Assembly (NCBI RefSeq): GCF_041200145.1
Contig: NZ_CP165734.1
Span: forward strand, 1-64,000
Length of the DNA: 64,000 bases
Reading direction: 5' to 3'
DNA from: Bradyrhizobium sp. LLZ17
GTDB lineage: Bacteria > Pseudomonadota > Alphaproteobacteria > Rhizobiales > Xanthobacteraceae
The position numbers were made by a program, and so were the translations under genes. The notes under the pieces are model-generated. The model saw only the letters and a program-made list of their open reading frames with translations, was not told the origin of the DNA and did no database searches. Every line of letters starts with the position of its first letter. Position 1 is the stretch's first letter. Of the stretch, positions 1-8,378 are shown one piece after another.

Positions 1-177
1 TGAGGCGCGGGTCGAGATCGGACTGTCGGCGAGGATCTCGTCAACAAGAACGCTTGATCGCCTCGCGCCTCGAAGGTAGCGGAAGATCGACAAGATGGAG
101 CCGGCAGCGGTCGCGGCTTGATGTAGCAGATCGCGAAGGAGCTGATCGGCTGGACCGTGCAGGCGGTGTGACGCCTT

Positions 178-478
178 CTATTCCAGCGTCTTCAGGTAGG
201 ACAACAGGTCGTGGATCTGGTCCGGATTGAGCTCGAACGCCGGCATCGGCATGGCCGGTGTAGATGCCTTCGGCCAGCGCCTCCTCGATCGGATAGCGCC
301 GGTGCAGGGTGCGCGGTAGGTGCGAGCCCAGGCGGACTTGCGGAAACGCGGTCGATCGCACAGCGGGTGTGGTCCGCGCGAAGGCCTTGCCGCGTTGTTC
401 GGCGGTCGGGGCGGCGGCGAACGCGGGCGTGATCAGAAGCGGGGAAATCAGGCCGTGACGGGGAGCGCGTTTCGGCAT
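178..478 (-). pseudogene. decayed c-type cytochrome
   Basis: The start (MPKRAPRHG..., followed by a signal-like stretch ending AFAAAPT) and the C-terminus (MPAFELNPDQIHDLLSYLKTLE region, stop at 178-180) are recognisable as a small class I cytochrome c, but they lie in different reading frames. Between them the frame changes more than once. The place where the CxxCH haem motif should be reads in frame as TTPAVRSTA, so the haem-binding motif is destroyed by small indels. It diverges from a broken FnrN-type gene across an FNR/FixK box, which fits a formerly oxygen-regulated cytochrome. Sequencing error cannot be excluded, but several indels in 300 bp favour true decay. Confidence 0.6.
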
Positions 479-535
479 GGAAGGACACCCCATAAGGCTG
501 TGGAGGCAGAATAAGGTGGGGAGCTGCGCCAAAAT

Positions 536-549
536 TTGATCTGGGTCAA
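536..549. promoter_or_regulatory. FNR/FixK box
   Basis: The sequence TTGATCTGGGTCAA matches the TTGAT-N4-ATCAA consensus at nine of ten positions. It lies between the divergent cytochrome c remnant (start at 478) and the FnrN-type remnant (start at 630), where an anaerobic activator site would be expected. It appears to have outlived both genes. Confidence 0.6.
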
Positions 550-629
550 TCGGCTTTCGTGCGGTGCAGTAAAATGCAGACCGCGCGGTGGACAGCCCCG
601 ATCGAGGCAGCCGGCGCTTGGAGCGGTGG

Positions 630-1347
630 ATGAAGGCTTCCGTGGTGACGATCGAGCCGAACGGGCATTTCTGCAGCGATTGTGCGGTCCGCGCATCGGC
701 AGTTTGCTCGTCGCTGAATGCGGTTGAGCTCAGGGAATTCGAGCATCTCGGCCGCCATGTCCATTTCGGCAGCGGCGAGACGGTGGGGGGGGAGGAGGAT
801 ATCGCGACGTCGTTCTTCAGCAAGCAACTGGGCGTAAACGGCTGTACAAGCTGCTGCCCGACGGCCGTCGCCAGATCGTCGGCTTTGCCTTGCCGAGCGA
901 TTTCCTGGGGATCGGGAGGTCGGCACAATTTTTCGGCCGATGCGATCGGCGCGGTGACCGTACACAGTTTGCGAAGGCGCCCTTCGGCCGTTTCATCGAG
1001 GGCCGGCCGCATCTCCTCAGGCGCATCAACGGGCTCGCCATTCGCGAGTTAGCCCAGGCCGGTGCCCACGATCAGCCGTTCCTGCTCGGCCGCCGTTCGG
1101 CCCATGAGAAGGTCGCAGCCTTTCTCCTCGGCTGGCGTGAGCGGTTGTTCTCGCTCAAGGGTCCCTCGGACACGGTGTGGCTTCCGGTGAACAGGCCGGC
1201 AGGATATCGCCGATTATCTCGGCCTGACCATCGAAACCGTCAGCCGCACCTTGACCAGGCTGGAGCGCCGCGGCGCGATCGAGATAAGGCACGGTGGCCT
1301 CCGGCCTGCTCGATCTCGCCAGGGTCGAAGCCTTGGCCGCCGCCTGA
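630..1347 (+). pseudogene. decayed FnrN-type Crp/Fnr regulator
   Basis: Pieces of one Crp/Fnr protein can be read in order across different frames. The N-terminus has the Fe-S ligand pattern C-x2-C-x7-C (CSDCAVRASAVC). A cyclic-nucleotide-like beta roll follows (HLGRHVHFGSGETV), then 'RRQIVGFALP' and 'DFLG', a dimer helix region (LLRRINGLAIRELAQA) and a helix-turn-helix (IADYLGLTIETVSRT in another frame), ending ARVEALAAA with a stop at 1345-1347. At least four frameshifts are needed. The cysteines make it an FnrN-like oxygen sensor rather than FixK. It cannot make a full protein as written. Confidence 0.7.
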
Positions 1348-1918
1348 CGGCCGTTCCAAAACGCTTCCCGATTTTGATCGATCAATGACGTCGGCCGGAC
1401 GAAGTGATGCGAATACTGCCCGGAACAAAGTTTGGGAGGGGCGAACTGCGCATGCCGACCGAAGCGCTGCTCGTGATGAAAGCCGTCGTGGCCGTCTTTG
1501 TCGCATTCGCGCTGCGAAAGCTCTTGTGGCCTGCGGCGGGCCTACAGACCAGCGGCAGCGCAAGCGAGCCACGGTTCGGGTGCCAAGCGCAGAGCTTCCT
1601 GAAGAATAGTCCGGTTTGGACATGCCAAGCGCGGGCGCTGGGCCTGTCGCCTATACGGCAGCGCCTCAACGCAATCGCGGCTTGCCAGCCCTGCAACTCT
1701 GCATCGTCCGAAATGCATCGCCGCAGCTTGCGGGTGCGGCGTCTCGGCGCATTCGCGGCTTTAGCGGCACTTGCCTAAAACCGTGTCTGTGCTTTCCGGT
1801 TTAAAAGCCCGGCAACGTTGACTACGCAGGAACTCCACTGCCTCGCAGTCTTAGAGTCCCGGCGTGCCTCAGGATTAAGACCGGCGATCCCCGACAGCCG
1901 TCGGGCAACAAATTATCG
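1348..1918. other. intergenic stretch, no gene recognised
   Basis: About 570 bp lie between the two decayed Crp/Fnr genes. Short open frames exist (for example around 1452-1778 on the plus strand), but I see no family, no convincing ribosome binding site and no continuous protein-like pattern. Given the decay on both sides it is probably also degraded sequence. Confidence 0.4.
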
Positions 1919-2614
1919 GTGCTGCGCAAGCATCCGATATTCGCAGATCTGGAACCGGAGGCGCTCGACCAGCTCTGCCGCTACGCCAAGCAGAGCACGG
2001 TCAAACGCGGCGCGACGATCGCCGCAAAAGGCGATCCGCAACCCAATCCTGGCGCTTCGCGCCGTGAGGTAGTCGCGGGCACCGTGAAGATATCCTCGTC
2101 CCTCGCCCGACGGCCGAAACGCCATTCCCTAATCTGATCGGCCCCGGCGGAGATCTTTGGTGAGATCGCGGTCCTCGATGGTGCGCCGCGCTCGGCGGGA
2201 CGCGACCGCCAACACCATTGCGAGCTCTACATCATCGACCGTCGCGACTTCCTGCCGTTCGTGAAGAGCCAGCCGGCGCTGGCGATGAAATTCATCTTTG
2301 CCGACTTTGCTCCCGGCTGCGCTGGACCAGCCAGCAGGTCGAGCAGGTAATCCCTGCAGAATCTGCCGGGCCGTTTGCGAGCGCGCTGCTCGGTCTCACC
2401 GAAGAGCGCAAATTCGACCCGGCAGCGGCACGCTCGCCATCACGCAGCAGGAGATCAGCCGAAATGGTGGGGATGACGCGCGAGAGCATCAACAAGCAAT
2501 TGCGCGCGTAGTCCGGCCGCAACTGGGCAGGTTCGTCTCGAGCATGGTGCCATCGTTGTGCTCGACACCGAGGCATTGCGCGAGCTCGTCGAAAGCGGCC
2601 TCGACGGCAACTGA
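1919..2614 (+). pseudogene. decayed Crp/Fnr-family regulator
   Basis: A second Crp/Fnr protein, not a copy of the first, is readable across frames. It begins LRKHPIFADLEPEALDQLC from a GTG at 1919. It continues with a cNMP-binding beta roll (GATIAAKGD, VVAGTVKIS, 'PGEIFGEIAVLDGAPRSA'), a dimer helix (LCSRLRWTSQQVEQV), and a winged-helix with ITQQEISRMVGMTRESINKQL split over two frames. The expected C-terminus (IVVLDTEALRELVESGLDGN) stops at 2612-2614. No Fe-S cysteines are seen, so it would have been a cNMP-type or heme/NO-type regulator. Several indels, including one inside the DNA-binding helix region, make it non-functional as written. Confidence 0.7.
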
Positions 2615-2624
2615 CCGCGCGCAC

Positions 2625-3401
2625 CTAATCGTCGATGATCGCGACCGCGCGGGTCCAGCCCGCGGAGGCGCGCGCGATTTTCACCGGGAAGCACGAGACC
2701 ATAAAGCCCGTCGAGGGCAGCTTGTCCAGATCGTGCAGCTTCTCGAGGTGGCAATAGCCGATGTGCCGTCCCGCCTTGTGGCCCTCCCAGATCAGGCCCG
2801 CATCTTTCGTTTCGGCATATTTCCTTGCCGTGAAGACGAACGGTGCGTCCCAGCTCCAGCCATCGGTTCCGGTCAACCGTACGCCGCGGTCGAGCAGGTA
2901 CATGGTCGCCTCATATCCCATGCCGCAGCCGGAATTGACGTAGTCCGGCCGGCCGAATTTCGCCCCGGCACTGGTGTTGACGACAACGATCTCGAGCGGC
3001 GAGAGCGTGTGGCCGATGCGCTTGAGTTCTTTTTCGACGTCGTCGGCGGTGGCGACGTAACCATCCGGCAGATGCCGGAAGTCGAGCTTCACGCCGGGCT
3101 GGAAACACCAGTCCAGCGGCACCTCGTCGATGGTCCACGATCGCTCGCCGCGATTCATAGTCGGATGAAAATGCCAGGGCGCGTCGAGATGCGTGCCGTT
3201 ATGCGTCGACAGCGACACCTGTTCAACGGCCCAGCCCTGACCGTCCGGCAGATCCTCCGCCTTGAGACCGTCGAAGAACTGCAGCATGCGCGGCAGTCCC
3301 TGCTGATGGTCGATATACTGGATCGTCGGGTGATTGCCCGGCGGATCGGCCGGCACGTCGTTCTGCAACGGCACGGAGATGTCGATCAGCTTCCGCGACA
3401 T
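2625..3401 (-). CDS. cyclase-family (kynurenine formamidase-like) metal hydrolase
   Basis: This is a 258-residue protein of the cyclase family (Pfam Cyclase; kynurenine formamidase and isatin hydrolase fold). The family metal-binding signature is present as HNGTHLDAPWHFHP near residue 80, and the conserved late motif 'LTGTDGWSWD' follows. These enzymes hydrolyse amides or open small cyclic amides or lactones using a divalent metal. The start at 3401 is chosen because of a good ribosome site (GAGGAAAC, five bases upstream). The frame upstream stays open into the TRAP permease gene, so it could also be made as a C-terminal fusion. Its place at the end of the TRAP operon suggests it acts on the imported compound; the substrate is not evident. 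Confidence 0.85.
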   Translation of the reverse strand: MSRKLIDISVPLQNDVPADPPGNHPTIQYIDHQQGLPRMLQFFDGLKAEDLPDGQGWAVEQVSLSTHNGTHLDAPWHFHPTMNRGERSWTIDEVPLDWCFQPGVKLDFRHLPDGYVATADDVEKELKRIGHTLSPLEIVVVNTSAGAKFGRPDYVNSGCGMGYEATMYLLDRGVRLTGTDGWSWDAPFVFTARKYAETKDAGLIWEGHKAGRHIGYCHLEKLHDLDKLPSTGFMVSCFPVKIARASAGWTRAVAIIDD

Positions 3402-4793
3402 GGACTGTTTCCTCGGGGCGTTTCCTCGAAATGTTCCATCATGTTCGGAGCATCTTGAGGGCGCCGCGCCGGCGACGTCAAGTGACGCGCCGGCGCAAGG
3501 AGTTTTAGCGCAAATGCGGCGCGGCAGCCAGAGCGAGATCTCGGGCAGGTAGGTCACGAGCATCAGCACGAACAGCATGACGCCGTAGAACGGCCAGATC
3601 TTGCGCATCACCTCTTCGAGCGAGACCTTGCCCACCGCGCAGCCGACGAACAGGATGGCGCCGACCGGCGGATGGCACAGGCCGATGCCGAGATTGAGCA
3701 GCATGATCATGCCGAAGTGCACGGGATCGACGCCGAAGTTCTGCATCACCGGCAGGAGGATCGGCGTCGCAATGAGGATCGACGGCGCCATGTCGAGCAG
3801 TGTCCCGAGCAGCAGCAGCAACACGTTGAGCAGCAGCAGGATGACGTATTTGTTGCTGGAGATCGACAGGAAGAACGCCGTCATCTTCGCCGGCATCTGC
3901 GTCAGCGCCATGATGTAGCCGACAGCGGACGCGCAGGCGATCAGCGTCATCACCATCGCGACGGTACGCAAGGTCCGATGCAGGAGCACCGGCAGGTCGC
4001 GCCATTTGTAATCGCGATAGACGAACATGGTGACGAAGAATGCCCAGATGCAGGCGACAGCGCCGGCCTCGATCGCGGTGAAGATGCCGCCCAAAATGCC
4101 GCCGAGAATGATCACCAGCGTGATCAGGCCCCAGGCCGCGTCGATCGTGATCTTGATCGCTTCCTTGGCCGGCACAGTGCGGCCCTGCGGATGACCTTCG
4201 CGATAGGCGATCGCGACGCACAGTACGATCAGCGAGAAGCCGAGCAAGAGGCCGGGGAAAACGCCCGCCATGAACAGCGCGCTGATCGAGATGGTGCCGC
4301 CGGTCGCGAGCGAATACAGCACCGCGTTGTGGCTCGGCGGCACCAGCAGGGCCTGCACCGAGGACGAGATGGTGAGATTGGTCGCGAACACGCGCGGATA
4401 GCCGTTCTTCTCCATCTGCGGGATCATCACCGAGCCGATCGCCGAGGTGTCGGCCACCGCCGAACCGGAGATGCCGCTGAGGAACGTCGTCGCCAGCACG
4501 TTGACGATGGAGAGACCGCCGCGCAACCGCGTCAGGCCGACCAGCACGTCGGCAAAGGCGACCAGCCGCCGCGCCATGCCGCCTTCGGCCATGATGGCGC
4601 CGGCGAGCACGAAGAACGGAATCGTCAGCATCGCAACCTTGCTGACGCCATCCGAGATCTTCAGCATCAAGGCTTCCAGCGGAATGCCGACCGAGAGCGC
4701 GCCGGCGATCGCCGCCATCGCCAGTGAATAGGCGATCGGCATGCCGATCAGGAAGCACGCGATCATCGTGCCGAGGAGGATGAAAATGTCCAT
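3402..4793 (-). CDS. dctM: TRAP transporter large permease, DctM
   Basis: The DctM/TRAP large subunit starts MDIFILLGTMIACFLIGMPI and has about 12 hydrophobic segments. It includes the family stretch 'SGSAVADTSAIGSVMIPQMEKNGYP' near residues 105-130 and 'LLLLNVLLLLLGTLLDMAPSI'. It forms the ion-coupled membrane channel with DctQ and takes substrate from DctP. The expected C-terminus falls at YLPEISLWLP (about residue 425). A stop (TAA at 3505-3507) exists only in the neighbouring frame, so this frame runs on through about 35 non-homologous residues into the cyclase. A small indel near 3510-3530 or a genuine fusion would explain this. The gap to dctQ is 16 bp. Confidence 0.85.
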
Positions 4794-4809
4794 TGCGATG
4801 ACTCCCGGC

Positions 4810-5325
4810 TCACTCGAAGGGGGCGGTTTCGGAATGCTTGCCGATCGGGTCGGGCGGCACGCCGAGGAAAATCCGTTCGATCACGAACAGGAGCAGGCAG
4901 GCACCGCCGATCGGGATCGGCAAATAGGTGACGCCGACCGACAGCGACGGGAAGTCGGGGATGGTGTTGTACCAGGTGACCTCGACGAGACGTTCGCCCC
5001 AGATCACCATGAACAGCGCGATCAGCGCCATGAGCAGCTGAACCAGGATCTCTGTGGCCCGTTGCAGCGGGGGAGGGAGTTTGTTGGCGAAATAGGCGAC
5101 GCTCATGTGCAGGTTGAGCCGGTAGCCGGCGGCGGCGCCGATGAAGGTCAGCACGATCGTCAGCAGCACCGCCGTCGGCTCGGGCCAGGAAGCCGCACTG
5201 TTGAGCACATAGCGCGTGAACACCGCCCACGGGATTACTGCGGAGATCGCGACCAGTGCGGTGCAGCCGACGATCACGCACAAGAGGTAGAGATAGTCCA
5301 TCGCTCGGCGAAACAGTGCGGCCAT
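4810..5325 (-). CDS. dctQ: TRAP transporter small permease, DctQ
   Basis: This is a 171-residue membrane protein with four hydrophobic segments, typical of TRAP small permeases. It contains the family pattern around 'VFTRYVLNSAASWPEPTAVLLTIVLTFIGAAAGYRLNLHMSV' near residues 35-75. DctQ pairs with DctM to form the membrane part of the transporter. It lies 80 bp after dctP; that gap holds a 12-bp perfect hairpin. It is 16 bp before dctM, so the three genes are almost certainly one transcript. Confidence 0.9.
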   Translation of the reverse strand: MAALFRRAMDYLYLLCVIVGCTALVAISAVIPWAVFTRYVLNSAASWPEPTAVLLTIVLTFIGAAAGYRLNLHMSVAYFANKLPPPLQRATEILVQLLMALIALFMVIWGERLVEVTWYNTIPDFPSLSVGVTYLPIPIGGACLLLFVIERIFLGVPPDPIGKHSETAPFE

Positions 5326-5363
5326 CCGCGTTTCCTGCTCTGTCAGTGGTTCAGATTGTCGGG

Positions 5364-5397
5364 GCCAAAGCGCGACGAGCCGTCATCGCGCTTTGGC
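5364..5397. promoter_or_regulatory. perfect hairpin between dctP and dctQ
   Basis: A 12-bp perfect inverted repeat (GCCAAAGCGCGA / TCGCGCTTTGGC) with a 10-base loop lies in the 80-bp gap. There is no T-tract on the minus strand, so it is more likely an mRNA-stabilising or attenuating structure than a simple terminator. Such hairpins commonly protect the binding-protein mRNA and raise its level over that of the permeases. Confidence 0.5.
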
Positions 5398-5405
5398 TTT
5401 GTCGT

Positions 5406-6398
5406 TCAGAGCGCCTGGATGCGCTGGATCATGGCCTGGTATTTCGGGCCATACTTGTCCCAGACAGGTTTGACCGCATCCTGGAATGGCTTCTTGTCGG
5501 CGATCTCCACGATCTCGCAGCCGGCGGCCTTGGCCTTCTCCATCGCCGTCGTTTCGTACTTCTTCCAGAGCTCGCGCTCCTCGAGCTGGGCTTCGCGCGC
5601 GAACTTCTTGATCAGCGCCTGATCGTCAGCCGACAGCGCGGTCCAGGACCGCTTGGAGAAGCAGAGGATCTCGGGAATGATCAGGTGCTCGGTCAGCGAG
5701 TAATATTTCGCCGCGGTGTAGTGGTTGCTGAAGACGTAGCTCGGCGGATTGTTCTCGGCTCCGTCGATCACGCCGGTCTGGAGCGAGGAGAACACCTGAT
5801 CATAGCCCATGGCGATGCCGTTGCCGCCGAGCGCGTTGACCATGTCGATGAAGATCGGATTGCCGATGACGCGAAGCTTCAGCCCCTTGACGTCCGCGAT
5901 CGATTTGATCGGATGCTTGGTGTTGTAGAAGCTGCGCGCGCCGGAATCCATCCAGCACAGGCCGACCAGATTGGCATTGGGGCTCGCCGTGATCTTCTCC
6001 AGCAGCTCCTGGCCGACGTCGCCATCCATCATCTTCCAGGATTGCGCCACGTTCTTGAACAGGAACGGCATGTTGACGACGTTGATGTCGTCGACGATCG
6101 GACCGACCGCGCCGGCGCTGACGCGCAGCATCTGGATGGCGCCGATCTGGGTCTGCTCGATCGTCTCCTTCTCGGCGCCAAGCTGCGCGGAGGGATAGGT
6201 CTGGATCGAGAGGCGGCCTTGGGTCGCTTCAGCCAGCTTCTTGCCCATGCTCTCGACGGCGGCGACCGTCGGATAACCGACCGGCTGCACGTCTGCGGCC
6301 TTGAACACGGCCTTGGTCTGGGCGTGGCCGGACGAGATCGGAGCCAGTGTTGCTGCTCCAAGTCCGGCGCTCAATTTGATGAAATCACGACGTCTCAT
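5406..6398 (-). CDS. dctP: TRAP transporter substrate-binding protein, DctP
   Basis: This is a 330-residue periplasmic binding protein of the DctP family. The N-terminus MRRRDFIKLSAGLGAATLAP is a Tat-type signal (RRDFIK) followed by a hydrophobic core ending near SSGHAQ. Family hallmarks include 'GLKLRVIGNPIFIDMVNALGGNGIAMGYDQVFSSLQTGVIDGAENNPPSY' around residues 170-220, with the conserved arginine that binds the substrate carboxylate. It captures an organic acid and delivers it to DctQM. It lies 53 bp after the GntR-type gene, which probably controls it. The substrate cannot be told from sequence. Confidence 0.92.
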   Translation of the reverse strand: MRRRDFIKLSAGLGAATLAPISSGHAQTKAVFKAADVQPVGYPTVAAVESMGKKLAEATQGRLSIQTYPSAQLGAEKETIEQTQIGAIQMLRVSAGAVGPIVDDINVVNMPFLFKNVAQSWKMMDGDVGQELLEKITASPNANLVGLCWMDSGARSFYNTKHPIKSIADVKGLKLRVIGNPIFIDMVNALGGNGIAMGYDQVFSSLQTGVIDGAENNPPSYVFSNHYTAAKYYSLTEHLIIPEILCFSKRSWTALSADDQALIKKFAREAQLEERELWKKYETTAMEKAKAAGCEIVEIADKKPFQDAVKPVWDKYGPKYQAMIQRIQAL

Positions 6399-6451
6399 TG
6401 TAGTCCTCCCTCATTGCTTTTGGTGTGTGTCGTTGTCGGGCCGTGGTCCGG

Positions 6452-7195
6452 TCATTCGGTGCTGGCGAAAAACTCCGGATTGGTGTGTTGCGTCTCAGAG
6501 ATATCGAGCAGCAGCCGATCGAGATGCCGCTCCATGGCGATGCCCGCGCGTTGCGGATCGTGGGCCTCGATCGCCGCGAGGATCGGCTCGTGCTCGGCGA
6601 TCACCTCGGTCATGCGCCCGGCCACCGGCAGGGTCAATTGGCGATAGCGATCAACGTGAACCTTCACATGCTGGATCAACGTCCAGATTCCCGGATGTCG
6701 CGCGATATCGGCGATGACGGCATGAAAAAGCTCGTCGGCCTGGTGGAATGCGACACGGTCGCCGGCCGCATCCGCCTCGCGCTGGCGTTCGACGATCGAC
6801 CGCAATTGCAGGATCTGGCTTGCGGTGGCGCGTTCGGCGGCAAGCCGCGCGGTGGTCTCTTCCAGCGCCTTGCGGATGATGATGGCTTCGGGCAAGGCGG
6901 CGAGCGGAATGCGAGAGACGAAGATGCCCGATTGCGGGAAGACGTCGAGGAGGCCTTCGTCGGACAGTTTGAGGATCGCCTCGCGCACCGGCGTTCGGCT
7001 GACGCCATAGGTGACGGCGATCTCGGCTTCCGACACCACTTCACCCGGCCGGCGTCGCATCGACACCAGTTCGTTCCGCAGTTCGGTGTAAATCCGCGAC
7101 GACGCCGTCGCCCGCTGCGGTGGCTTGCCGCGGCGTGGACTGATGGCGGCCGGCGTGGGCGCGGCCTGGGCTTTCCTCGTGGTGCGCGCGGGCAT
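6452..7195 (-). CDS. GntR-family regulator (FCD/FadR subfamily)
   Basis: This is a 247-residue regulator with an N-terminal winged helix (IYTELRNELVSMRRRPGEVVSEAEIAVTYGVSRTPVREAILKL, about residues 30-75) and a C-terminal FCD ligand domain. The helices there carry metal-ligand-type residues (FHQADELFHAVIADIARH, HEPILAAIEAHDP). The ATG at 7195 is preferred over an in-frame upstream codon at 7255 because homology begins after it. It is the first substantial gene of the TRAP operon and is most likely an autoregulated repressor responding to the transported acid or its product. Confidence 0.88.
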   Translation of the reverse strand: MPARTTRKAQAAPTPAAISPRRGKPPQRATASSRIYTELRNELVSMRRRPGEVVSEAEIAVTYGVSRTPVREAILKLSDEGLLDVFPQSGIFVSRIPLAALPEAIIIRKALEETTARLAAERATASQILQLRSIVERQREADAAGDRVAFHQADELFHAVIADIARHPGIWTLIQHVKVHVDRYRQLTLPVAGRMTEVIAEHEPILAAIEAHDPQRAGIAMERHLDRLLLDISETQHTNPEFFASTE

Positions 7196-7223
7196 GCTTA
7201 TGGTTATCGTTGAAAGTGATATA

Positions 7224-7236
7224 TTAGTATACGAGA
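7224..7236. promoter_or_regulatory. possible GntR operator / promoter region
   Basis: An AT-rich stretch with the palindrome GTATAC (7227-7232) sits about 30 bp upstream of the GntR-type start. FadR-subfamily operators have a t.GTa.tAC.a pattern; here the two halves abut without the usual central base. It is a weak but well-placed candidate. Confidence 0.25.
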
Positions 7237-7251
7237 AAATCTCGGAGAAGA

Positions 7252-7359
7252 TCAACTGGTTAAATCTGCTCGATGGTGCGCTGCGGCAGGATTGGCCAAG
7301 TCACGACGCGTGATGAGAGACCAGCCCTCGTCGCGTTCGGCGGATAGCTCCGCGTTCAT
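7252..7359 (-). CDS. small ORF with a strong ribosome binding site
   Basis: A 35-codon frame starts at an ATG preceded by AAGGAGG with five-base spacing, the best Shine-Dalgarno sequence in this neighbourhood. The peptide begins MNAELSAERDEGWSLITRRD and is not recognised. It ends 56 bp upstream of the GntR gene and has the same orientation. It may be a leader peptide, or the 5' stub of a gene truncated by deletion. Confidence 0.35.
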   Translation of the reverse strand: MNAELSAERDEGWSLITRRDLANPAAAHHRADLTS

Positions 7360-7559
7360 GCGTTCCTCCTTGAATCCATTCCCCACCGCCTTCCTAGGGT
7401 CGCGCGGAGCGGCGAGTCCAAGTTGAAGGGGGTATCGATTGATGCTGATTTTGAATTGATCATCGGCCGCGACGGCACCAGCACGTCACTTGCTCCGTCT
7501 TCGCAGGCGAGGATGAGTGCGCTACCACGCAAGTTCGAAACCATGGGAAGGATGACAAC

Positions 7560-8366
7560 GTGACCGACTATCGCAAGCTCTTCGATCTCACCGGCAAGAG
7601 CGCGGTCGTGCTCGGCGCCGCATCGGGCATCGGCAAATCGTCGGCGGAAGCGCTGGCCGGGCTCGGTGCCCGCGTCGTCTGCGCCGATCGTGCGCGCGAC
7701 GCGGCCGAAGCGACCGCGGCCGGCATTCGCGAGAACGGCGGCTGGGCAGAAGCGGCTGCGTGCGACGCTGCGAGTGCCGCCGATGTCACGGCGCTGGCCG
7801 CAACCGTGATGCAGAAATTTTCCCGGCTCGACATCGCCGTGACGACGCCGGGGCTCAACATTCGCAAGACCATCCTCGACTACACCGAGGAGGATCTCGA
7901 CCGCGTCGTCACGCTCAACGTCAAGGGCACCGTCTGGTTCTTCCAGGCCTTCGGCCGCATCATGGTCGAACAGAAGGGCGGCAGCATCATCGCCTGCTCC
8001 TCGGTGCGCGCAGTGACCATCGAGCCCGGGCTTGCGGTGTACGGCTCGACCAAGGCCGCGATCGGCCTGTTGGTGAAGGGCTTCGCCTCCGAGGTCGGCC
8101 GCTCCGGCGTCCGCGTCAACGCGATCGCGCCGAGCATCGCCGAGACGGCGCTGACCGGCCCGTTCAAGCAGCGCCCCGACATCTACAGTCTCTATGCCGG
8201 CCACACCGTGTTCAACCGCTGGAGCAGCGCCGACGAGGTCGCCACCGCCGTCGCCTATCTCGCCTCGGATGCCGCGAGCTATGTCAGCGGCAGCACGCTG
8301 TTCGTCGACGGCGGCTGGACCGCCGTCGATGGCCCGCCGACCGGGCTCACCCAGATGAGCAAGTAG
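7560..8366 (+). CDS. short-chain dehydrogenase/reductase (SDR)
   Basis: This is a 268-residue classical SDR. The NAD(P) glycine motif is GAASGIGK (near residue 20), NVKG is in the middle, the catalytic Ser lies in 'IIACSS', and the YGSTK motif gives Tyr161 and Lys165. The C-terminal 'YVSGSTLFVDGGW' is also typical. It would oxidise a hydroxyl or reduce a keto group using NAD(P)(H). The GTG at 7560 is used as start because homology begins directly there. It is transcribed away from the TRAP operon and may act on the same imported compound; the substrate is unknown. Confidence 0.88.
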   Translation: MTDYRKLFDLTGKSAVVLGAASGIGKSSAEALAGLGARVVCADRARDAAEATAAGIRENGGWAEAAACDAASAADVTALAATVMQKFSRLDIAVTTPGLNIRKTILDYTEEDLDRVVTLNVKGTVWFFQAFGRIMVEQKGGSIIACSSVRAVTIEPGLAVYGSTKAAIGLLVKGFASEVGRSGVRVNAIAPSIAETALTGPFKQRPDIYSLYAGHTVFNRWSSADEVATAVAYLASDAASYVSGSTLFVDGGWTAVDGPPTGLTQMSK

Positions 8367-8378
8367 GGCGATCCGGCT

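Noticed and set aside
1..177. Tail of a plus-strand gene ending EDLVNKNA near 55
   Set aside because: Only a few codons are readable and a frame change is needed; no family can be assigned, so it is not listed as a feature.
1374..1385. Perfect palindrome TTGATCGATCAA just after the FnrN-type remnant
   Set aside because: The half-sites match FNR/FixK but the spacer is two bases, not four, and no intact gene follows.
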